Both the position numbers and the translations under genes were made by a program. This document shows, one piece after another, positions 1 through 8,123 of a stretch of 10,303 bases of DNA; the first letter of the stretch is position 1, and each line of letters starts with the position of its first letter. Below the pieces are notes generated by a model. That model worked only from the letters and a program-made list of their open reading frames with translations. It made no database searches and had not been told where the DNA came from. Origin of the DNA: a bacterium (GTDB lineage Bacteria; Hydrogenedentota; Hydrogenedentia; Hydrogenedentiales; SLHB01); NCBI GenBank assembly GCA_024231375.1, contig JAAEQP010000318.1, forward strand, positions 1 through 10,303, in the 5' to 3' direction.

Positions 1-1563
1 AGTCAACCCGGCGATCTGGGCGGGGTCGGGAGGCGCGGTCAAGTACGACACGACGATGATGATGATGACGGTGATGCCGAAGAGCCACCCGGATGCGAAC
101 AGGAAGTTGTACTTGCCGATGAAGTGAAGGAAGCCCTCGGTGATCTTCTCTTCGCCGACCATGGCCTGGAGGGCAAGCTTGATCATGCCGAGGACAAATC
201 CCGCCCCCAGGCCCGCCACCGCGCCCTGCGAGTTGATACGCTTCCAGAACAGGCCCAGCAGGAACACGGCCGTGATGGGCGGCGCCAGATAGCCCTGAAC
301 ACTTTGGAGATACATATACAACCCGCCATCGGAGATGCTGCGCATGACGGGGATCCACACGATGCCCAACAACACCACGAAGCCCGTGGCAATGCGCCCC
401 ACGGTCACCAAATGCCGCTCGGAAGCCTTTGGCCTGATCTTCTCGTAGATATCCACGGTGAACAGGGTCGCGCACGAGTTGAACAGCGACGAGAGGCTGC
501 TCATCAGGGCCGCGAGCAGTCCGCCAACGACAAGACCGCGCAGACCCTTGGGGAGCAGTTGCGACACCATGGTGGGGAACACCTTATCGCCATTGATGGC
601 CTGGGTGCCGTCGTCCAGGGTCTTCATGGGCAGGTCGATGACGCCTTTGACGTGGAGCGCGTAGCCGATGAGACCGGGAACCAGGAAGATGAGGACGGGC
701 CACACCTTCAGGAAGCCGCCCCAGATGGCCCCCCGCCGGGCGGTGCGCAAGTCTTTGGCGGCCAAGGTTCGCTGGACGATGTACTGGTCGGTACACCAGT
801 ACCAGATGCCGACGATGGGCGACGCAATGAGGATGCCGAGCCACGGGAAATCGGGGTCGCTGTTGGGCCGCCAGAGCTTGAGGTTCTGAGTGGCTTCCCC
901 GCACACCTCACGCAAGGTCGTCCAACCCCCCTCCAACTGGGACAGACCGAAGTAGGTGATGGCGAAGGATCCCGTCAGGAGCACGATGGCCTGGGCTGAA
1001 TCCGTATAAACCACGGCCCGGAACCCGCCGAAGATGGTGTACAGGCCGGTGAGGGTGACCGTCGCAAAAGCGCCGACCCAGAAGGCGTTGTCGGGCGATC
1101 CGAAGGTGTCAGGTAGCAGCGTCTGGAACACCAAGGCTCCAGCGTACACGGTCACCGACACCTTCGTGAAAACGTAGGCAACCAAGGATACGATGGACAG
1201 TATCCACCGCGCCGTGGGGCCGAACCTTCGTTCCAAGAACTCCGGCATGGTGAACACGCCGGATCGGTAGTAGAACGGCACGAACACCCACGCGAGCAGG
1301 ATGATGATCCAGGCGTGCAGCTCATAGTGGGCCATGCCCATGCCGCTCTCGACGCCCTGTCCGGCCAAGCCCACGATGTGCTCGGACCCGATGTTGGAGG
1401 CGAAAAGGGATGCGCCGATGGCGAACCAGCCGATGTTGCGGCCGGCCAAGAAGTAGTCGGCCGACGATTCCTGCTTCTTGGACGACCGCCAGACGATCGC
1501 CAGCAGCCCGGCGAAATAGAGTCCAATGACCAACCAGTCGAGTCTTTCGAGCGTCGAATTCAT
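1..1563 (-). CDS. Sodium/solute symporter (SSS family, SGLT-like), 3' end cut by window edge
   Basis: An inner-membrane Na+-coupled symporter, probably for a sugar or related small solute. Reading from the ATG at 1563, 521 codons stay open to the left edge, so the C-terminus is missing; family members usually run 500-650 residues. It is rich in hydrophobic segments, the first at residues 9-27. SSS hallmarks in order: SADYFLAGR (34-42), ASLFASNIGSEH (51-62), WYWCTDQ (254-260), the long SGLT signature GGLLAALMSSLSSLFNS (347-363) running into TLFTVDIY, then QGYLAPPI (423-430) and FWKR (439-442). Aligned from memory to Vibrio vSGLT, the Na2-site residues appear kept: A55, I58, A352, S355, S356. 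A GGGGGA ribosome-binding site precedes the ATG. It is divergent from the kinase gene. Family assignment is firm; the substrate cannot be read from sequence. Confidence 0.94.
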   Translation of the reverse strand, partial: MNSTLERLDWLVIGLYFAGLLAIVWRSSKKQESSADYFLAGRNIGWFAIGASLFASNIGSEHIVGLAGQGVESGMGMAHYELHAWIIILLAWVFVPFYYRSGVFTMPEFLERRFGPTARWILSIVSLVAYVFTKVSVTVYAGALVFQTLLPDTFGSPDNAFWVGAFATVTLTGLYTIFGGFRAVVYTDSAQAIVLLTGSFAITYFGLSQLEGGWTTLREVCGEATQNLKLWRPNSDPDFPWLGILIASPIVGIWYWCTDQYIVQRTLAAKDLRTARRGAIWGGFLKVWPVLIFLVPGLIGYALHVKGVIDLPMKTLDDGTQAINGDKVFPTMVSQLLPKGLRGLVVGGLLAALMSSLSSLFNSCATLFTVDIYEKIRPKASERHLVTVGRIATGFVVLLGIVWIPVMRSISDGGLYMYLQSVQGYLAPPITAVFLLGLFWKRINSQGAVAGLGAGFVLGMIKLALQAMVGEEKITEGFLHFIGKYNFLFASGWLFGITVIIIIVVSYLTAPPDPAQIAGLT

Positions 1564-1569
1564 CTGTAG

Positions 1570-1575
1570 TCCCCC
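1570..1575 (-). promoter_or_regulatory. Shine-Dalgarno site of the symporter gene
   Basis: On the minus strand the sequence reads GGGGGA, six bases before the ATG at 1563. It supports this start, which also puts the first membrane helix close to the N-terminus as is usual in the family. Confidence 0.7.
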
Positions 1576-1707
1576 GAAAAAGCCGGATGCTTCACCCGTC
1601 AATACCCGCCATGCGAGCTCTCAGGACGCTACCATACCTGCCGCGGCGGCGCAAGGCTGGCGGCACTCGCAGGCTCAGGTCGGCTCGACGAGACGGGCTT
1701 CCGCCAC

Positions 1708-1736
1708 TTCCAAAGCGCGCAAGTCCTTGGTATGAT
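1708..1736 (+). promoter_or_regulatory. Candidate extended -10 promoter for the kinase operon
   Basis: TATGAT at 1731-1736 is preceded by TGG, giving an extended -10 (TGnTATGAT). The -35 position 17 bases upstream is a poor TTCCAA (1708-1713). It lies 58 bases before the chosen kinase start, so a transcript from about 1743 would have a short leader. Assigned by eye against the sigma70 consensus. Confidence 0.4.
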
Positions 1737-1780
1737 ACGCGGGAGGGTGAACTGGGTTGCCTCGGCCTGTGCGGGCCCCA

Positions 1781-1789
1781 GGGGGAAGG
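1781..1789 (+). promoter_or_regulatory. Ribosome-binding site that decides the kinase start
   Basis: GGGGGAAGG ends four bases before the ATG at 1794. This is a much stronger start signal than any at the upstream in-frame ATG (1587), and it places the start right at the first residues of the receiver-like domain. Confidence 0.7.
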
Positions 1790-1793
1790 TGCG

Positions 1794-4700
1794 ATGGACG
1801 GCAGTGTGGTTGGAGTGCTTGCGCTCGGCGAGACGGAAGCCCAGGCCGATCGCCTCAAGCGCATGCTCGAAGAAAGCGCCGGGCTCGACGTCACGTGCGC
1901 GGCGCCGCTGGGTGCATTGTCTCAATTCACCGAAGCCCCGCATCCCGACATCTGCATTCTCAGCGTGGCCGTCGTTGACGAGCCGTTGCTTCAGTTAATC
2001 CGCCTCCTTTGCGCCGGCGCCCTCCCGTTCCCTTTGCTCGTGGCAGCCGAAACCGCTCATGAGGAAGATGTGCTCCGCGTGCTCAGGGCGGGCGCCGCCG
2101 ACTGCATCGGCGGTCCGGATCTGACTCCCGGGGCCCTCGTCCACGCTACGTGGAGCGTGGTGCGCCGCCACCGTCTGGCCTCCGCGCACCAATCGGAGAC
2201 GGAGGCGCGGTTCCGCGCCATGGCCGAGATCCTGCCGGCGGTATTCTGGATGGTGTCGCCCGGCCGCGACCAAGCGTTCTACGTCAGCCCCGCCTTCGAG
2301 CGGGTCTTTGGTTGCCCGCTGACCTACGTGTACGAGAACCCGTTGTTCTGGATCGACTTGATGCACCCGGACGACCGGGAATCGGCGTTGGCGTACATCG
2401 AGGCGCACCGTGGACAGCGATTTGATGTGGAGTACCGCATCGTCCGCCGCGACAACGGCGAAACCCGTTGGCTGCGTAGCGTGGTGACGCCCGTCGTGGA
2501 CGGGGAGGGGCATGTCGACGTCATCACAGGGATCACCGAAGACATCACGGAACGTAAGGAGTCGGAGGCTGAACTCCACAACTACCGGCATCACCTGGAG
2601 AAGCTTGTCAACGACCGGACCGAGTCGCTCCTGAAGACCAACAAGGACCTTCAACTCCAGAACACCGACCGCGTCCGCGCCGAGAAGGAGCTGCGCTACC
2701 GGTTCCGGCTAGAGCAATTGGTGGCCGCCATATCGACCCGATTCATGACGTCTCCGAGCGAGGAGGTGGATCGGTGCATCGACTGGGCGCTGGAGCGGAT
2801 TGGGCGGTTCGCCACGGCCGACCGGTGCTCCCTGTTCGAAGTGGCGCCGGACGCGCAATCGGCCAGCAACACGCATGAGTGGTGTTCCGACGGCATCGCG
2901 TCCCAGCGCGACATGCTGCAAGCCCTGCCCGCTTCGGTTCTACCCGAGTGGGCGGATCGCTTGAGCCGCTTCGATGTTGTTCATGTCCCCGACATCGCCG
3001 CGCTGCCGGAAGACTCGGCGGCGCGGGGCCTCATGGAGTCGCTGGACCTTCGCGCGATTCTGCTGGTTCCCATCGCGATGGACAATCGTCCTCGGAGCTT
3101 CATTGGCCTCGACGCGGTGGCCAAGCTCCCGGCGTGGGGACTGGAGACGGAGGCCGCTCTGCGCATTACGGGCGAGCTGGCGGTGAACGCCCTCGCCCGC
3201 CGGCAAGCGGACGACGCCTTGCGCCTTCACCACCGTGCGTTGGAAGCCGCCGTCAACGCCGTCATGATCTGTGACCGTACCGGGGCCATCACGTGGGTGA
3301 ACCAAGCGTTCTCGGACCTCACCGGCTACGCCGCCGGCGAGGTCGTCGGAAGAAACCCCAGTCTCCTCCGGTCGAACGAGCATCCGCCGGAATTCTACCG
3401 GTGTCTCTGGGAAACCATCCTCAAGGGCGACGTGTGGCAGGGGGAAATCGTGAACCGCCGAAAGGATGGCTCCCTCTACGTTGAGGAAACGGCCATCACA
3501 CCGGTGCTGGACAGCGTCGGCGAGGTGACGCACTTCATCTCGGTGCGGCGGGACACGACCCAGACGCGACGGGCCGCGGCGCTGCTCCGGGAAAGCGAGG
3601 AGAAGTACCGTACCCTCGTCGAGAGCGTGGGCGAGGCCATCGTGGTGATCGATGGGTCCGGGCTGTTCCGTTTCGTTAACACGGTCGCCGCCCAGCGGAT
3701 GGGGGGGGACCCCGACGATTTCGTCGGCGTCAGCATGTGGGACGTCTTCCCCCACGACGTCGCCGACGAGCAGATGGCCAATGTCCGGTCCGTGATTCAA
3801 TCCGGCGCGGGTCGATCCGTGGAGCGGATCTTCACCCTGAACAATGCGGAACGATGGTACCGTGCCCGGATCGAACCGATCCTTGGACAAACCGACGAGG
3901 ACACGTCCGCACTGGCGTTCGTGTTCGACATCACGGACCGTAAACGCGCGGAGGAAGAGGTCCAGAGGAGCGAGGAAGCAGCCAGACGGTTCCAGTCCCA
4001 GCTCACCGTGCTTCACGAGGTCATCGTGACCCTTGCCGGTACGCGTTCCTGCGACGAACTCTGCCGGTCCACCGTGGAACTCGCGACCACGCGCCTCGGG
4101 CTCGATCGCTTCTCTCTGTGGTTTCTCGGCGAGGACGCGTCCACGCTGCACGGGTCCTTCGGGATCGATGCAGCGGGAGTGCTCTGCGACGAACGGCTTG
4201 AGCGCATCCCGCTCCGTCAGGATACACCGTGGTGGCGGGTTCTTCGCGAGCACGAACGGTTCGTTGTGGAAGGGCCCGGTCCGATCCTCGACAACGAGGG
4301 GGTTCCAGTCGGCAGGGGCTGGGCCGCGTTCGCGGGTTTGTGGGACGGCGAACAAATCGTCGGATGTATGGTCAGCGACAATTTGCTGAGTGGTGGACCC
4401 ATGAGCGACGAGCGGGCCAAGCTCCTGACATTGTTCGCCACAGCGGTGGGACACCTCTACGCGGTTCGGAAGCGTGAGGATGAGCTTCGGCTCTTCAAAC
4501 GCGTGGTCGACGCGTCTCGCGAGGCGATCGCCATTTCCGTGTTGGACGGCCCTCTTGTCTACGTGAACGAGGCGCATCAGCGACTCTTCGGGCGTCCGCT
4601 GGAGAGTGCCATCACAACGCTGCCCGAGGACACCTACGTGCCCGACTCGGTCCACGTCTACCGCGGCCAGTGCCTTCCGGCGTTGCGTCGCGGGGAAGGC

Positions 4701-6383
4701 TGGGAGGGAGAGTTGGTTGCGCGCGACGTGTTCGGTTCCCATCTCAGACTCTCCTACCGCGCCGACATCGTGCGCGACAGCGAAGGCAATCCTGCGTACA
4801 CCATTGGTCTAATGCATGACATCACGGACCGCAAGCAGTCGGAGGAGGCGTTGCGGGCCAGCGAATCGCGGTACCGAAACCTGGTCGACTGTTCGGCCGA
4901 TGTGGTGTGGCGCGCGGACTTGCGGGGCCGGTTCACGTTCGTCAACTCAACCGCCGCAGCCATGCTCGGGTACGAACCCCGGGAACTCATTGGCCGGCCG
5001 TTCAACGAGGTACTGACGCCCGAAAGCGCGCGGTGGGCCCGGGAGAGGTTCCGTAGTCTAGGGCGTCACGAAGCCGAGTCGAGCATCGTGCTGGAACTGC
5101 TCCACAGACGAAAGGACGGCACGGAACTCGTCGGTGAGGTCCGGGCCACGATGATCGCCAACACCCGGGGCCGTGTGGTGGAGATCCAGGGCGTGACCCG
5201 CGACGCGACGGAGCGGCGCCATGCGGAGGAAGCGCTGCGAGAGAGCGAGGAACGCTACCGCGCGCTTGTGGAATACGCCCCCGACGCCATCCTGGTCATG
5301 GACGCGGTGACTGGTATGTACACCGACGCGAATGAGAAGGCCGAGAGTCTGTTCCGCCTCCCCCGGCCCGAGTTGCTCAGCATGACGCCACTCGACCTGA
5401 GCCCCGAAATCCAGCCTTCGGGTGAGTCCTCCGCCGATCTCGCGAAGGCCCGTATCGAGGAGACCCTCGACGGGAACGTGCCTTCGTTCGAGTGGACCCA
5501 TCAGCGTTCCGACGGTTCGCCGATTCCTTGCGAGGTCACGCTCATCCGCCTGCCCGCTTCGGGCAATCCCGAGCTTCGTGTGAGCATTGTCGATGTGAGC
5601 GAGCGAAAACGTGCCGAACGGCTCATCGCCGAACAGCGCATGAAGATGATCGCCTCGTCTCGGCTTTCGGCCCTGGGCGTCATGGCCGGTGGTGTGGCCC
5701 ACGAGATCAACAACCCGCTCGCCATCATCGGGGGGGGCGTAGAGCAGTTGGCGCGACTCGCCACTTCCGAAGACCTGGATCGGGCCCGTCTCCAGCACAT
5801 CATCGGGCAAGTGAATCGCAATGTGGGGCGGATCGAGCGAATCGTGCGCGGGTTGCGAAACCTGTCCAAAGACGGCGCGGGCACACCTTTCGAGTTCACG
5901 ACCGTCCAGACCCTCGTCGACGACACGTTGGAGCTGTGCCGGGAACGGTTCCGTGCCCACGATGTTGTGCTGAACATCTCCCCAATCCCCCAGGATCTTC
6001 GAATCGAATGCCGCCCGACCCAACTGGCCCAGGTTGTCCTCAATCTACTCAACAACGCGCATGACGCGGTCGCCGGTGAGCGGGACCCGTGGGTGCGGCT
6101 CGCAACGCTGGACCTGGGCGAGTCCGTGGAAATCGAGGTGGTCGACAGCGGCACCGGGCCTCCGCGCGAGTTGCAGGAGCGGATATTCGAGCCCTTCTTC
6201 ACCACCAAGGATGTCGGCGACGGCACGGGGCTTGGCCTGAGCATATCGGACGGCATCGTCGCGGGACATCATGGCCAACTCTATCTTGATCCCGTATCCG
6301 AGACCACGCGGTTCGCAGTGCGACTTCCCAAACGGCAGCCAACCTCAACCGTCGGGAGCCCACCACATGACCGATCCAACTGA
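1794..6383 (+). CDS. Multi-PAS/GAF sensor histidine kinase with degenerate receiver head
   Basis: A 1529-residue sensor kinase with no obvious membrane segment, so probably cytoplasmic. Domains (approximate residues): receiver-like 1-125; PAS1 135-255 ending in DITERK; coiled coil 255-303; GAF1 303-470; PAS2 478-595; PAS3 597-720 (DITDRKRAEE); GAF2 733-895; PAS4 898-1018; PAS5 1024-1142; PAS6 1150-1275; HisKA with GGVAHEINNPL and phospho-acceptor H1303; HATPase with N-box LNLLNNAHDA (N1421), VDSGTG (D1451), FEPFFTTK (F1465) and GTGLGLS (from 1477). The HEINNPL and FFTTK...GTGLGL motifs resemble the NtrB-like (HPK4) kinases. The active-site set looks complete, so it should autophosphorylate. 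There is no C-terminal receiver; the next gene, overlapping by 17 bases, supplies one. The ligands sensed by the PAS and GAF domains cannot be read from sequence. Confidence 0.95.
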   Translation: MDGSVVGVLALGETEAQADRLKRMLEESAGLDVTCAAPLGALSQFTEAPHPDICILSVAVVDEPLLQLIRLLCAGALPFPLLVAAETAHEEDVLRVLRAGAADCIGGPDLTPGALVHATWSVVRRHRLASAHQSETEARFRAMAEILPAVFWMVSPGRDQAFYVSPAFERVFGCPLTYVYENPLFWIDLMHPDDRESALAYIEAHRGQRFDVEYRIVRRDNGETRWLRSVVTPVVDGEGHVDVITGITEDITERKESEAELHNYRHHLEKLVNDRTESLLKTNKDLQLQNTDRVRAEKELRYRFRLEQLVAAISTRFMTSPSEEVDRCIDWALERIGRFATADRCSLFEVAPDAQSASNTHEWCSDGIASQRDMLQALPASVLPEWADRLSRFDVVHVPDIAALPEDSAARGLMESLDLRAILLVPIAMDNRPRSFIGLDAVAKLPAWGLETEAALRITGELAVNALARRQADDALRLHHRALEAAVNAVMICDRTGAITWVNQAFSDLTGYAAGEVVGRNPSLLRSNEHPPEFYRCLWETILKGDVWQGEIVNRRKDGSLYVEETAITPVLDSVGEVTHFISVRRDTTQTRRAAALLRESEEKYRTLVESVGEAIVVIDGSGLFRFVNTVAAQRMGGDPDDFVGVSMWDVFPHDVADEQMANVRSVIQSGAGRSVERIFTLNNAERWYRARIEPILGQTDEDTSALAFVFDITDRKRAEEEVQRSEEAARRFQSQLTVLHEVIVTLAGTRSCDELCRSTVELATTRLGLDRFSLWFLGEDASTLHGSFGIDAAGVLCDERLERIPLRQDTPWWRVLREHERFVVEGPGPILDNEGVPVGRGWAAFAGLWDGEQIVGCMVSDNLLSGGPMSDERAKLLTLFATAVGHLYAVRKREDELRLFKRVVDASREAIAISVLDGPLVYVNEAHQRLFGRPLESAITTLPEDTYVPDSVHVYRGQCLPALRRGEGWEGELVARDVFGSHLRLSYRADIVRDSEGNPAYTIGLMHDITDRKQSEEALRASESRYRNLVDCSADVVWRADLRGRFTFVNSTAAAMLGYEPRELIGRPFNEVLTPESARWARERFRSLGRHEAESSIVLELLHRRKDGTELVGEVRATMIANTRGRVVEIQGVTRDATERRHAEEALRESEERYRALVEYAPDAILVMDAVTGMYTDANEKAESLFRLPRPELLSMTPLDLSPEIQPSGESSADLAKARIEETLDGNVPSFEWTHQRSDGSPIPCEVTLIRLPASGNPELRVSIVDVSERKRAERLIAEQRMKMIASSRLSALGVMAGGVAHEINNPLAIIGGGVEQLARLATSEDLDRARLQHIIGQVNRNVGRIERIVRGLRNLSKDGAGTPFEFTTVQTLVDDTLELCRERFRAHDVVLNISPIPQDLRIECRPTQLAQVVLNLLNNAHDAVAGERDPWVRLATLDLGESVEIEVVDSGTGPPRELQERIFEPFFTTKDVGDGTGLGLSISDGIVAGHHGQLYLDPVSETTRFAVRLPKRQPTSTVGSPPHDRSN
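6354..6358 (+). promoter_or_regulatory. Ribosome-binding site of the receiver-PilZ gene, inside the kinase gene
   Basis: GGGAG lies eight bases before the ATG at 6367 and within the last codons of the kinase. With the 17-base gene overlap, it points to translational coupling of kinase and regulator. Confidence 0.6.
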
Positions 6384-7113
6384 TACCACCGTTCTGATCG
6401 TCGAGGACGAGGACGACTTCCGCGAGATGCTCATGTTCGAGTTCTCGGCGAAAGGGTACCGTGTCCTCACCGCCGCGGACGGCCAGGATGGCGCCGAGTT
6501 GTCGGCCCGCCATCCCGTGAGCGCCGTTGTCACGGACGTCCGCATGCCACGGCTTGACGGGTTTGCTCTCTTGGACCGCATCAAATCCCGGGACGTGGAC
6601 AGGCCCGCCGTGATCCTTATCTCCGCGTACACGGAAACCGCGCCGGAGGAGGCGCATCACAGCGGCGCCGAGGCCCTGTTCTTCAAACCGTTCCACCTCC
6701 GGGACCTGGAGAAGACTGTGAGCAGGCTCATCACGCCTACGGCGCAACGTTGGAGCAAAGCTTCCCCGGAGCCGCCCGTGGGATCCATCGAACTCTGCAT
6801 CGGCGGAATCGACGACGGGGCACAACGAGGAATGTTCGCTCTGGGACGAGGCGGCGTGTTCTTGCGCGCACCCTCGCCGCCGCCGGGAGTGGGCAAGCGC
6901 GTGGCATTCCGCGTCGAAGTTGAAAGCGGACCCCTCAGGGAGGTTTCGGGCAGCGGCGTGGTCAAGTGGAGCCGTTCGGCCGACGGGAACGGAGGACAGA
7001 GTTGGTGTGGCGTGGAGTTCGAGCACTTGCATGAGGCCAGCTTCGAGGCCGTGTCCGCCTGGCTCCGGCAGCAACGGATCGTCCCCTTCATCCCCCGCGC
7101 CCCTCAATCGTAA
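6367..7113 (+). CDS. Response regulator: receiver domain plus PilZ-like output domain
   Basis: A 248-residue soluble protein. Residues 7-122 form a complete receiver: acidic pair E13/D14, phospho-acceptor D57 in VVTDVRMPRLDG, S86 in LISAY, and K107 in FFKPF. It should therefore accept phosphate, most likely from H1303 of the kinase just upstream. Residues 140-235 resemble the PilZ fold: GMFALGRGGVFLRAP (155-169), then a strand pattern with GKRVAFRVEV, GSGVVKWSR and CGVEFEHL. That pattern is typical of PilZ domains that follow receivers in Myxococcota and relatives. The usual c-di-GMP RxxxR is not evident, and the D/N-x-S-x-x-G motif is altered to ALGRGG, so nucleotide binding is doubtful. The start at 6367 is chosen because the receiver begins there and a GGGAG site precedes it; the frame runs further upstream only inside the kinase gene. 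Confidence 0.9.
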   Translation: MTDPTDTTVLIVEDEDDFREMLMFEFSAKGYRVLTAADGQDGAELSARHPVSAVVTDVRMPRLDGFALLDRIKSRDVDRPAVILISAYTETAPEEAHHSGAEALFFKPFHLRDLEKTVSRLITPTAQRWSKASPEPPVGSIELCIGGIDDGAQRGMFALGRGGVFLRAPSPPPGVGKRVAFRVEVESGPLREVSGSGVVKWSRSADGNGGQSWCGVEFEHLHEASFEAVSAWLRQQRIVPFIPRAPQS

Positions 7114-7403
7114 CAAAGCCGGCATCGTCGCCCCGATGGGGGCGTGTCCGGGAGGTTGCGCCGCAATGCGTGGGAGCCCTGTACCGCGCCGACGAGCTTT
7201 GCTGTATACTGGTGGGTAGCCACGATGGACGCGCGGCGAGATTCGCGATGCGAGAACATGGTGGGCATGCTTGTGGGGAAGGGATTCACTGATCGACCGC
7301 TGTCGGCCAAGGGAGTAGTGCATCCGGTGGGGAGCCGGTTTTGCGTCGAGCGACTCAGGTCGGCGGTTGGCCGGGGTGAACGAAACGTGCTGAGGTAGTT
7401 AGG
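7114..7403 (+). other. 290-base spacer before the OmpR-type regulator
   Basis: No convincing gene is seen. An open frame at 7144-7398 is arginine-rich, lacks a ribosome-binding site and has no recognisable domain. The stretch holds a 6-bp hairpin just after the receiver-PilZ stop (7129-7144, stem CGCCCC/GGGGCG, no T-run), a -10-like TATACT (7205-7210), and a weak 4-bp hairpin followed by TTTT (7324-7342). Its length suggests the downstream regulator has its own promoter rather than being a tight operon member. Confidence 0.5.
7205..7210 (+). promoter_or_regulatory. Possible -10 box upstream of the OmpR-type regulator
   Basis: TATACT matches the sigma70 -10 consensus at five of six positions and sits 194 bases before the GTG start. 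No -35 box is visible at 16-18 bases, so support is weak. An activator-dependent promoter is possible. Confidence 0.25.
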
Positions 7404-8123
7404 GTGGGTGGAGAACGGATACTCGTAGTCGATGATGAGCAGCAGGTTCGAGAGGAGGTCACGGGACTCCTCGAACGGGAAGGTTATGTCGTTAGAACCG
7501 CGGAGAACGGCGACCAGGCCCTCGAACTGGAACGCGACTTCCTCCCCGCGCTGGTCCTTCTCGACATTCAGTTATTCAGCGGCGCGGAAGCGCCCGGTGG
7601 GACCCTCTCCGACGGCATGCATGTGCTGAAGGGGATTCGCGAACGGTCAGATGTGTGCGTGCTCATGTTGACGTCTACCGCTATCAGCTACGTGAAGGTC
7701 GCTGCCCTGGAATTGGGTGCCGACGACTACCTGGTGAAGCCTTTCGATCCGGAGGAACTGCTGGCGCGGGTCAAGGCGTTGCTCCGCCGCGCGCACCGCA
7801 CTACCCGCCAGAACGACGTCCTCGCCTTTCCGGGACTGCGCATCGACGCCGCGGGGCGCCGTGTATGGCGCGGCGAGCATGAAGTGGACCTTACGCCTAT
7901 CGAGTTCGACATTCTCGCCACGTTGGCCCAGAAGCCCGGCACCGTGTTTCGTCGGTCCCAACTCATCAACCAAGCGTGGGACGTACGCTACGTCGGCGAT
8001 GAGCGGCTTGTGGATGTCCACGTGGGAAGGCTCCGAAAGAAGATCGAGAGCGACCCCGGACAGCCCAAGCGCATTGTGACGGTGTGGGGCAAGGGCTATC
8101 GGTTCGATCCTACGGTCGAGTAG
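7404..8123 (+). CDS. OmpR/PhoB-family DNA-binding response regulator
   Basis: A 239-residue transcription regulator. The receiver (residues 5-128) has D10/D11, phospho-acceptor D54 in LVLLD, T90 in LMLTST, and K112 in LVKPF. The C-terminal winged helix (140-236) shows the family pattern: DLTPIEFDILATLAQKPG (162-179), the recognition-helix region RLVDVHVGRLRKKIE (201-215) and TVWGKGYRF (226-234). The start is GTG, placed five codons before the first receiver strand, with TGAGGT (7391-7396) upstream at fair spacing. Unusually, the loop between D54 and the conserved DG (70-71) has about nine extra residues. No kinase sits next to it other than the one at 1794-6383, from which it is separated by the receiver-PilZ gene and 290 bases. 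Its partner is therefore uncertain. It ends nine bases from the convergent sulfatase gene. Confidence 0.95.
   Translation: MGGERILVVDDEQQVREEVTGLLEREGYVVRTAENGDQALELERDFLPALVLLDIQLFSGAEAPGGTLSDGMHVLKGIRERSDVCVLMLTSTAISYVKVAALELGADDYLVKPFDPEELLARVKALLRRAHRTTRQNDVLAFPGLRIDAAGRRVWRGEHEVDLTPIEFDILATLAQKPGTVFRRSQLINQAWDVRYVGDERLVDVHVGRLRKKIESDPGQPKRIVTVWGKGYRFDPTVE

Larger units (their letters stand above)
1564..1793. other. Divergent intergenic spacer between symporter and sensor kinase
   Basis: This 230-base spacer separates two divergent genes, so it must hold promoters for both. A plus-strand extended -10 candidate is listed separately. For the minus strand only a weak -10-like TATGGT (plus positions 1631-1636) is visible, with no -35 box at a suitable distance. 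The kinase reading frame stays open upstream to 1587, but those 69 codons are arginine/proline-rich, resemble no domain and lack a good ribosome-binding site, so I treat them as non-coding. Confidence 0.6.

Noticed and set aside
124..999. 291-codon plus-strand open frame at the left end
   Set aside because: It is antisense to the symporter gene, whose translation matches the SSS family throughout; the plus-strand product is low-complexity His/Gln/Asp-rich and matches nothing.
1631..1636. Minus-strand -10-like TATGGT as symporter promoter
   Set aside because: Four of six matches and no -35 box at 16-18 bases; too weak to call as a feature.
1587..1793. In-frame 69-codon N-terminal extension of the kinase
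   Set aside because: Arg/Pro-rich with no domain, weak start context, and it contains the likely promoter; the ATG at 1794 has a strong GGGGGAAGG site.
2940..4742. 600-codon open frame on the minus strand inside the kinase gene
   Set aside because: It lies wholly antisense to the clear PAS/GAF coding frame, has no recognisable domain, and is rich in Arg, Gly, Pro and His as expected for an antisense shadow of GC-rich coding DNA.
5058..6023. 321-codon minus-strand frame opposite the PAS5-HisKA-HATPase region
   Set aside because: Antisense shadow of the kinase catalytic core; no motif of its own.
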